In this document: positions 51,127 to 60,168 of the stretch, in pieces
Layout of the letters: every line of letters starts with the position of its first letter
How positions within the stretch are numbered: position 1 is the stretch's first letter
Source: Lineus longissimus
Lineage: Eukaryota > Nemertea > Pilidiophora > Heteronemertea > Lineidae
DNA: 64,000 bases
Direction: 5' to 3'
Assembly: GCF_910592395.1 (NCBI RefSeq)
Contig: NC_088310.1
Coordinates: forward strand, 16,621,501 to 16,685,500
Translations under genes and position numbers: made by a program
The notes under the pieces: generated by a model
Seen by the model: the letters and a program-made list of their open reading frames with translations, nothing else
What the model was told of the DNA's origin: nothing
The model's database searches: none

Positions 51127-51888
51127 CATTACCAGCTATTGCGGGCCTAGCCAATCAAGCCAATTAGTGCACCTGCTTAATTGGTCCTGGCAAGCCTAAT
51201 GGAAAATGCATAGGAAATATCAATAAAGTTGGCTTTTTGGGCGGGGTGTAAAAATAATCCCAACTCCCGACTTCTGACATAATTCTATATATGTCTAGGT
51301 ATTTACTGGCAAAATTTGGAGTGATTTGGATGGAAATTCGATGTGTCCATCTATAGGTTGAAAATTTTGGTAAATCTGTAATGCTTCACTCGTAGCCCGT
51401 AGTGTAAATTCCTGAGAAAGTAGGTTTTGGGGGCTTTTCTAGCTGCGCTAGCTCCGAAACTATACATTTGATACAAACTCCCGACTTCAGACGTGGTTGA
51501 TATAACTCTTAGGATTATATTCCCAAGATTTCAGCTTTATTGGAGAAAAATTCATTGTGTCCATAGGGGGGTTGAAAATTGGAGGATTTTCAAATTTTTT
51601 CCCAACAAATATGCGAAAAATATTACTTTCTACCTAGAATTAATCAAAATTTCGCAAACTATCATAAAGTACTTCCTTGCAACAATCATTTGTGAAGCTT
51701 TCAAAACTTTTGGCTGATTTATTTGACCCTAAATCAGCAAAAACCAAACATTTTAGTGTTTGTATGCACCAATGCACAGGAGGCGAATTGCCAGATTAAT
51801 TCACACCTTTCCAATCTCAAACAATAGGAATGATGGAGTCTCCCTCTATTCAAAACAGAGTGTGCTTGGCCCGCAATAGCTGGTAATG
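51127..51888. mobile_element. 762-bp TIR element with perfect 21-bp ends
   Basis: The left end CATTACCAGCTATTGC...GGGCC (51127-51147) is the exact reverse complement of 51868-51888. GTA directly before and after may be a 3-bp target duplication. Inside, an AACTCCCGACTTC...GTGTCCAT...GGTTGAAAATT block of about 110 bp occurs twice (near 51262 and 51476). There is no transposase frame. Confidence 0.75.
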
Positions 51889-51919
51889 GTAAAGGTCCTT
51901 CCAAGGACAATGAAGGGCA

Positions 51920-52015
51920 TATGTTTCTCAAAGTCGGAGTCGAACCCCAACCGTAAATCCCACCATGGTGGTGATGTTAGAATTGCCCATGCTGCGCTGA
52001 CATGCGATCAGTTGC
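51920..52015 (-). repeat. tRNA-like sequence, possible SINE head
   Basis: On the minus strand GGTTCGACTCC matches the pol III B box, with a GTTGG/CCGAC T-stem around it. TCAGCGCAGCATGGG upstream resembles an A box. I could not fold a full cloverleaf, so a SINE remnant is likelier than a working tRNA. Confidence 0.4.
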
Positions 52016-52872
52016 ACTTGGGACAAAAACACATTAGTTTTGCATCTTCTAAAGGGAAACTATGCCCTCCAAATACCTTACACTTTGTGAGGAACTTTAA
52101 GTTCCCTTTCATTTGGCAATGGTTTCAATTTGATTGGACTACAGCCCTTGAATTATTCAGGTGAATATTCTATGGGCACTTTACATTACAAAACAAAGCA
52201 CTCCCTAAAAGATATAGCTAATGCCCAAGTGCACACACTGAATTTTTTTGCAAGATTCCCATCTTAATATGAAGAATAGAATAGATTCCCCAAGATGATG
52301 AAATTTCTACCAAAATAACACAGTAATCCATCAGGATTGCGTAAACTTGTTTTTCAGCTAATCCTGTTGTTTCCATTGTTAACATTCCTATTTTACCAGA
52401 ACTGCAGATTCATGGGTAGTCTTTGCAATGTGTTATTTCCAGAAGACGTTGAAGGGTGCTGCAAGGTTTCACAGACATTTTAGTTAAGATGCATTCTCGT
52501 ACAAAGTGTCATGTAAATGGCCTTAGCCAGAAAGATCCTGCTTGGACATGAACAGTCCCCTCCATTCTAGACTAGAGTATACCACTAAGCAAGCAACATA
52601 TTAGTAATGTATTCCCCCTCTGAGTGAGAACATCTCAATTTCCTCAAGTCAATATTTGAGCTCTTGTGGCCGTATTGAAATTGTGTCCTTGCCTCCTTTT
52701 TCAACCTGCTATGTTTGATTTGGCTACAGTAATCAACTCTAAGGCGGCAATCTGCAGTTTTTACTGCTGTATAATTACACGGATAATTCTGTTGATGCGT
52801 GATGCAGCCATTTGAAAAGAAGTGTTGAACATGTAAATATTTAACAGTAGACTGGTCCCAGCCATCGTTAAC
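52016..52872. other. Nothing recognised
   Basis: A 139-codon minus-strand frame (52585-53004) overlaps this stretch and the next repeat; it has no recognisable domain. Confidence 0.5.
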
Positions 52873-52930
52873 AGTGGTGGGTCCAGAATCTTGGAAATGA
52901 GGAGGGGTCTGGGGGCTGGCCCCAGGGAAA
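52873..52930. repeat. GGATCCAGG dispersed repeat fragment
   Basis: AGTGGTGGGTCCAGAATCTTGG followed by GGGGTCTGGGGGCTGGCCCC matches the family start with a mutated GGATCC core. Confidence 0.4.
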
Positions 52931-53182
52931 CACAAACTGGGAAATTCAAATGCAAAATATGTGTTTTTGGGTGAGTTGCCAGTCTTAAGTCTTAAATCAG
53001 CCATTATTCAATGCAGCATATGCTTTGAATCTAGGCTAAGGCAATGTTTGATCTGACTGTGGTGGCATCAGGATACACATCCTCATGGCTGTCTTAATGT
53101 TTTTGCGGCATCCTAGGAAGTCCTGTTGTTATGCCTCTACAACTCAGTAATAATCCCTGGGATCCATTGTTAAGGCCACTTC

Positions 53183-53390
53183 TGCTGGGTAACTGGCCCT
53201 GGGGCCTCATCCTATGGCACCATAGCTGGGTAACAGGCATTGGGGCTTCATCCTATGGCACAACAGCTGGGTAACAGGCATAAGAGCCTCATCCTATGGC
53301 ACCACAGCTGGGTAACAGGCATTGGGGCCTCATCCTTTGGCACCATAGCTGGGTAACAGGCATTGGGACCTCATGTTATGCCACCACACG
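53183..53390 (+). repeat. 41-bp minisatellite, five copies
   Basis: GCTGGGTAAC recurs at 53183, 53225, 53266, 53307 and 53348. Units continue AGGCATTGGGGCCTCATCC and TATGGCACCA(C/T)A. Confidence 0.85.
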
Positions 53391-53985
53391 TTTATGAATT
53401 AGCGCAGGTCTTTTAAAATGAGTACATGTCAGTTTGCACTAGGTTTCTTGAATTGTCTCAGCATCACATCCATATTTACAATCACTGAAGTACTTGTTAG
53501 AACCATCTGTTCGAGCACACAAAATACATTCAATGTTGCATTCAGACAGTCATCATAAGACAGCACCAGTCTGCCCATTGAAAAGCACTTTTTAAAAATG
53601 TTTTAGATTTTAAACTAACCAATTCAGAAGGGGACTTCCGCAGCAATAAGCAGGTGCCGTGAATGTCATATGTTCTCAAGTTTAAGGATGCATTGAATTT
53701 TAAAATGCACTTAATGCTTGTTTGGTGCCACATCATTGATTTTCTAGTCTCAGTGCTGGGACTGGATGCCAATGGGCATTAATGAAGATCATACTGATGT
53801 TGCTCGAGCAAATGTGGGGTTTAATTGAAGGCTGTCTTGGTGAGAGTGCAACTTGATGTCTCAACAGAGTTAATATTCAGAGCTTAGTTTACTCGAGTTT
53901 GTTACTTCACTTCCAAGCTGCTGTTTTAGTAATGAAATAAGGGATTTTAGATAAATGTTTAAGTCACAAAGGCATTTAGAGAAGC
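53391..53985. other. Nothing recognised
   Basis: AT-rich sequence without exon or repeat. Confidence 0.5.
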
Positions 53986-54155
53986 AAAAAATGCTACAGT
54001 AAAAAAGGTGAAATCTCAAAAATAGCCTGGTAAAATAGACAGCAAGTAAAAACGCTACAGATAAAAAGTCTACGGTGAAAAAGATATAGGTCTTGGTAAA
54101 AGAGACAACAGGCTAATAGGCTATTATATGGTTAAAAGACTACAGGTTAAAAACA
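53986..54155 (+). repeat. Degenerate purine-rich minisatellite
   Basis: Loose 14-18-bp units of the type CTACAGGTAAAAAG (GCTACAGTAAAAAAGG, GCTACAGATAAAAAG, CTACGGTGAAAAAG, CTACAGGTTAAAAAC). Its complement is loosely like the pyrimidine-rich minisatellite at 20.5 kb. Confidence 0.65.
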
Positions 54156-56705
54156 ACTATTTATAATATGTACATGTATCTTATTTAGCCCTGAAACCAA
54201 AATGAAATTTTCCTGATCTGATCTTCTGAGGTTGCTTAGCTGAACATGCCCTCTCCAAGCTCAAGCAGTCCAGTTGTACCTCAATATCCTGGCCCGAGAG
54301 ACGGAGATTGTGACATCACTGTATGTTCATCTTGATGACTTCGTAATGGACCTGTGATGTTTTCCTCAGAAAGATCTTTACATGGAATTACATGCCCTAA
54401 AAGTAACCATAACTATTCCCTCTGTGACATTGTGATACTGTCTCTGGCCAATAAGATGTTCATATAGATCACCATACGCTGGCGCAGTCAAAGAACATAG
54501 TGTGTATCATACATGCAATACACATGCAATGGACGCCAATATTGGCAGAGATAATATGCTTGAATATTATATCTGCTTTGGAGAATGATGGATCACCATC
54601 CCCGCAATTTACCAAAACAAATGAAACAGGCCACTCCTCTTCTTATAGCAACATGTTCCATTTTCTTTCAGATACTCTTGGGAAATACAGAGCAATCGCC
54701 TTTCCATTTGTGCCATGGTTTAGTTTGGTGGTTGTCATGTTTGTCTGCGATGATACAGTTACACCAGTGGAATTTGATTTCATGGTTGTCGTCATCTAAG
54801 AAACAAGTGAAATCTTTCCCTTATCTCTCTTTTTATCATCATTAAAAATCACAAATTTAATAAAATTAAATGGAAAAATCGGAAAATTGTAGCGGTTAAA
54901 CCTTACCCCCTTCATTTTTTTACTTTTAATTGTGTTTTTCTGTTGCTCTGGCCCTATCCGTCTTGTAATTGTTTATTAGTGAAAACTGTCATTCATTATT
55001 GTAGAAAGTTAGGTGATGTAAAGGTGATGAGCTCTTTTGGTGCAGCCTTAAAGTTTGGCCTATGCCGTTCAAGAAATTTACGAATTGCGTAAATCCGTAC
55101 TAGATAGACAGATATACCATTACAAAGTTTTAACAAATTTGTATGCATAATAAATGCAATGAGCTTATGAGCTTATAAACCACTACTAATTGTCAAATAA
55201 TTTGACATGTTTGTATGAGGCATGTACTTGTGACAAAAAGCAATCAACGCCTGGCAAAAAGGAGTGAAAACTATTATATAGAAGCCAATTTATCTTGTAA
55301 TAGCCCCCTATTGTCAAAATTTGGTACTTAGTGCTAGATAAGATGCTGTAGTATTGCATCCGCATTCTTAGTCTTTATCAATTCCTGCTCTTACTTATTC
55401 GGGAACACATTCCAGCTAATTTGTCATTCAATATGATAGCTAACGTAATCACAACACTCCATGAATAGCGGCAAAAACTCATTACTTCAAAGTGAAGCAA
55501 TGAGTTTGATGGCGGCCACACATGTATATCAATTCACAAAAGGGAAAGATTGTAAAGAAATAATTTGATAGTTTAAAATAAAGCAACCTCATTTGCATGG
55601 GGTTCCTTTTGAAATCAACAAAATGATTTGAAGTTGTCCCTAAGTGCATCTGACGTGGAGTCACTTCTGATTAAACTGTTCAAGTGCACGCTGCCTTTGG
55701 GGATATTGGTATTCGCTCAAAGGGGAAGAGGATATCTCTGCCATAAACATTTATTCAAAGAACTAATCCATTTCAACATATGCAAATCAAGTTTCTTTGA
55801 GACTATTGCCAGTTCCAGGACTGTGCAAAAAACATATGATGATCTTGTCTTGATCTACAGCACTTTTTTTTTAGAGTCATAAAATGTCAACCATCTTGAT
55901 CATCCTCTAGACAATGCTCGAGAGCAAATTTGAGGGCAAATTTTGACCTCCCAGATTACATTTCTAGCAAATCACACGTAGCGTCAAAGCAAAGATGATG
56001 GTATCCATCAGAAAATTCCCAGCTGACAATTTTTGAAAGTGTACTTCTTGTTATTCATGATGATCAGTCCTTGGATATCCGAATATGAGCTGAAATCACT
56101 TAACGTGATAAAATAATCTCATATCTTGTCTTTTCTACAGAAGTAAAACCTAGCAGCTATCGATGCCCAGCATGTCACTTCTTCAGAATGCTCATCTTTC
56201 GACATTTTGTCCAGTTTCCATTGGATCAGATATAAATCCTTATCAAATGCAGACTATAGTCACTGCTTGCTAAACGCCCCAAGGACCGACAAACGGATCT
56301 GTTCAGTATAATGAATCTCATAAAGCGTCTTTATATTACTGGAGAAACGGGGAAAATAGATTAGCTGGCATGGGAATCTGGTTATTTTATGTCCATATTG
56401 GGCTGAATTAGACTTGATATGATTACACCATGTTGCAAGCAGACTATCGCCAATTTAGGACCTCGTTTACAATCATTTGCAAATATATGTATGATCACAA
56501 TGAATTTCCTTGTCACCAGACAATGTGTTATTTATTTCTTGACAGGGCAACCTGCAGCTCCTTCTCTGATTGAAGATACTATTTAGCCAGTTTTAGGGCA
56601 CCTGCACAAAAGATCTATTTTACGTGTAATAGGCCTATATGAAATGAAGGCACCAAAACCGACTAAGTAGCATCTACACAGTATATTGATATTTGGAACA
56701 TGCAC
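54156..56705. other. No gene recognised
   Basis: AT-rich, with short frames only and no repeat seen by eye. Confidence 0.5.
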
Positions 56706-56940
56706 TTTTACCAAGGTGTCAGGTCATTGGTTCAAACCCCATTCGGCCACAACTTTCTACTTCACGGGTCAAGCTCAAGTGAGCTCTTTCCTTAAAATTG
56801 ATAGCTCAGAAAGCCTCTGTGGAGATCAATGACAGCGATGATTGTTGTAAAGCACTTTGGGCGAGTTTGGGCGCAATCTCGAGGCACACCCAAGTGGATT
56901 GGTACAAAAGCCCAGAAGGCTCTGATAAACTCAAAACTCA
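56706..56940 (+). mobile_element. Probable SINE fragment
   Basis: B-box match GGTTCAAACCCC at about 56730 with TCATTGG before it, and a TGTAAAGCACTTTGGGCG block near 56847 like that of the SINE at 45.1 kb. The A-box region is damaged and no target duplication was seen. Confidence 0.5.
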
Positions 56941-57885
56941 AAATTCAAATCTCTACCTGGTTGGTTTGCAATATGTTTTCTCACTTGAAAATGACTGAAT
57001 CAAATATTGAAGTTGAGGTTTGAATACTGAATGTTGAGGCTTGAATAGGCCTTTTGGGCTTTTCGTTTACCCTGTTCAATACTGGACCTTAGTTGCAATG
57101 TGGACTAGACCCTCAAAGGCTTGTGGGTGGGGCCAACTCAATAATAAATGATACATAAACCAATGAATAAATGATACGTTACACTAATGAATGTAGCATA
57201 AGTGGGACTGTGTTTCCTCAAATGAGTGGTTTTGTAATATATTGCACACATTCAAACAATATAATATGTGGTAGTGCATATGGCAATGAGAAAGCAAAAT
57301 ATGTTTGCAAATGTAGCATATAGCTGCCATTAATATTTGGTAAAAATCTTTGAAACTGAGCATGTCCTTCGAAGCTAGATACCAAGGTACCCCTCCTCGT
57401 TCATCCTGTGATCCTAAATGGAGTCCACTATATATTGAATAAGTAAAAACGAAATGGTCAAATCTGGATGAATGAATTGGCGGTCTTTCTTCTCTATATA
57501 TACTGAAAATTTTATGTTTCTTTGATGTTCATGAGAGAGTGAATTGTATCTCTAGCGATAACACGACTTGAGCCTCAGTCAAGAGGCTATTGTGCCAGCT
57601 GCTCTGCAATAGTTCCTTCATGGACACTGCATGCTTGTGATGCTTATTTCCTTGCCTATCCCTTGACGATAGATAATCCATCACTGTGTTAGTATCGCTA
57701 TTATGCACCACGGGGCACTGGACATTACGCCGCCGTTGTCTAGGTCCGCGCTGGTCATCGCCGGACTCCCAGATGGTCGCATCCATCATCATCACCACTT
57801 AGGTGGATGTTGTCATGGTTTTTCATGGCCCCTGGACCAAGGATTGTTCGTTTGGTCACGTAGACTCGTTTACATGGTTCAGTCT
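56941..57885. other. No gene supported; contains a GC-rich island
   Basis: A GC- and CpG-richer block at about 57700-57785 contrasts with AT-rich flanks. Frames run on both strands there (plus from 57703, minus 57529-57798), with a His run or Met run from a CAT microsatellite. I cannot support either as a gene. Confidence 0.4.
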
Positions 57886-57974
57886 CCTGATCACACTACA
57901 AAACAGGTGTTTATTTGGATGATGGGCCTACCCGACCGCCATTTACCAGTACAAGTTCAAATTTTGCCAAATTC
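57886..57974 (+). repeat. Dispersed repeat, copy 1 of 2
   Basis: Shares ACAAAACAGGTGTTT, TTTGGATG, CGG/CCTACCC and CATTTACCAGTACAAGTTCA with 58464-58570. The second copy has about 20 extra bases in the middle. Confidence 0.65.
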
Positions 57975-58463
57975 CCATGATATATTTATACATACCCGTG
58001 CAAAGATCTTTTCATCAGATGCCACATTTACCAAGCTAGAATATCTGAATTCCGTTCTTCAATTCAGGCAAATAATCATGATAAATATACTGCAGAATAT
58101 CATCGGACATACTTATAAAATAGGGGGATATCCAATTTGGGTATTCAAAAAGGGAAAAAGTTAAGGGTTTTTTTCTGGCACTGCGCCATCTCACCATCTG
58201 TCGTGGGTCAGTCAGTGGAACCAGACTAGGCTGCAAAACAGAGGGATAGCGAATACGGGATTCCAAAAGCGGAATCAATCATTGAAATTTCCGGACACCG
58301 ATGCTATTTTGAAAATTATAGTCCTTTCATAGATTCCGCCAAAATAATTTTGGATTCCGCATGCGGCTCCAGATTCCACTTTTGCACACCTCTGTACTAG
58401 TTCCTAGTTGCCTTGTTTCAAATTTGGTCATATCCATTTGATTGAAAGTTTTATTATTGATCT

Positions 58464-58570
58464 TGATCACAGAACAAAACAGGTGTTTGGATGTGGGCAG
58501 ATTGATCGGCTTACCCACGGCTACCACTCAGCTTGTGCTCTCCATTTACTAGTACAAGTTCAAATTCTGC
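58464..58570 (+). repeat. Dispersed repeat, copy 2 of 2
   Basis: The longer partner of 57886-57974, in the same orientation about 580 bp downstream. Confidence 0.65.
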
Positions 58571-58816
58571 TAAGTTTCTCTGTCGTTTTAAATTCTCAGT
58601 GTGGTTACAGTAATGAAGAGCAGTGCAGCTCTGATATACTTACTGTGATGTCTCAAGGGATTTGGCAAAAATTGAGAACTCAATGTGTAAAAAAGGTTAG
58701 CCCTGTGCCGGTATATCAGATGTCTGAGACTCGAACTTGGGATAAGTATTCTTTCCTGTAGATCAGCACAATAGTTTTTGCTGTACTGATACATGATAAA
58801 TCATTGATTTATCCAA

Positions 58817-59107
58817 TGCAGCTTCCCGGTACATCCTTTATCTCTGGTAACGGAATGTAACATGAGCACTGTTGGCATAAAAAACATTCTCTAAGATCCC
58901 AAAAATACTTGCCCCATTGCCATATGTCAAAGGTTGTAATCTGATATCCCATGCAGCTTCCCGGTACATCCTTTATCTCTGGTAACGAAATGTTACATGA
59001 GCACTGCGTTGGCATAAAAAACCCTCTCTTAGATCATAAAAAATACTCGCTAAGATCGTGGAATCAGATTGCCCCATCGCTCGTATGTCAAAGGTTGTAA
59101 TCTGATA
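58817..59107 (+). repeat. Two-copy tandem duplication (135-bp unit)
   Basis: TGCAGCTTCCCGGTACATCC at 58817 recurs at 58952. Both copies run on through CTCTGGTAACG, GGCATAAAAAAC and TATGTCAAAGGTTGTAATC. The second copy has about 20 additional bases. Minus-strand frames mirror one another because of the duplication. Confidence 0.8.
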
Positions 59108-60139
59108 TATGGACAGACGCTGGACTGATTGATTGGTTGAAAAAAGCAGGAATTTAATCTGAGATACGGGAATGTCTTGCTCTTTTCTTGGCGACATGTA
59201 TGCAATCAATCACCTTCCTACTTTAACCCCTCGATGGCTGGGACTTGTGCGAAAAGACAAAATGAAGATGTAAGTGAACCGTGAAATTATTGTAAGCGTT
59301 TTGTTTTAGCGATTTTGCAAATGCACCATCATACACGACTTAAAAATTGCAAACATTTTAACTCTTATGCATTAACCATGAAATTTTGGCAGCCCATGTG
59401 AGTTTTTCGCCAAGTGAAAATGAGCTAAATTTTGGCAACACAATAATTTCACTGCTTACAGTAATGGAAACTTCAAAGCCGTGTAAATAAAAAAGGTTTA
59501 AAAATTAGCACTCTGGCTTGGCCAAGAGTGTCTCTTATATGACACTGTATCTGATAAATGAGGGGTGCACATTCAGCAAAATGGAGTTATTGATTATCAT
59601 CTCGATCGTTAGACTCACCAGTGTCGCCCTTCTCTCTCTACTTTCCGCGTATATTATGCTCGACCTACGCGTGACATACACACATCCTACGCGCTGGGTA
59701 GCATGTCAATGACGCACCACTGATGCGGATTTAGGGAAGACAATTGTGATTTGGACTGTAGCTCCTCAATCACTATAAAAATCTAATCCAGCATCATCAT
59801 TATTGAAACTCTTCCAGGAGTGGATGTGTTCAGCATGTTCAACAGATTAATATCTTTGGAAAAATATTTAATCTCTTTTACTGAGTTGTGGTTGTGACGG
59901 AATTGTAAAATTATTTTATTTGTAGATGTTGAGCCTTCATTCAGTGTCTACAAGGTAAAGTAATCTCGGCTCTAATTTCATGCAGTAATGGAGCTCTCAT
60001 CTCTTTCTTCCAGCAAAGATATCTCCTTTGAATTAAAATCAGTATACTGAATACCTCTATATTAATTTTAGTCCAGTTATTTCAGCAAAGACTTACTCAT
60101 TAACCCACAAAAAAATTTTTGACCCATCTTTGGAAATGC
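59108..60139. other. Intronic sequence upstream of TMEM151, nothing recognised
   Basis: AT-rich DNA with no ATG-containing exon ending in a phase-0 donor close enough and strong enough to be called exon 1. Confidence 0.5.
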
Positions 60140-60168
60140 TCTGATTGTGCTTTATCTTCTCTTTGCAG
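60140..60168 (+). other. Splice acceptor and branch-point candidate of the TMEM151 exon
   Basis: A pyrimidine-rich stretch ends CTTTGCAG at 60161-60168 directly before the codon CAA of QRPVKQS. A CTGAT match to the yUnAy branch consensus places the branch A at 60144, 24 bases before the AG. The intron is phase 0. In the vertebrate proteins the divergent N-terminal part also gives way to the conserved region at QRP, which supports this boundary. Confidence 0.8.

Noticed and set aside
51920-52015. A functional tRNA gene on the minus strand
   Set aside because: Only the T arm and B box fit; acceptor and anticodon arms do not pair convincingly.
60145-60168. TTG at 60145 as the start of the TMEM151 protein
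   Set aside because: It falls in the polypyrimidine tract of an excellent acceptor. TTG starts are not usual in animals, and homology begins at QRPVKQS after the AG.
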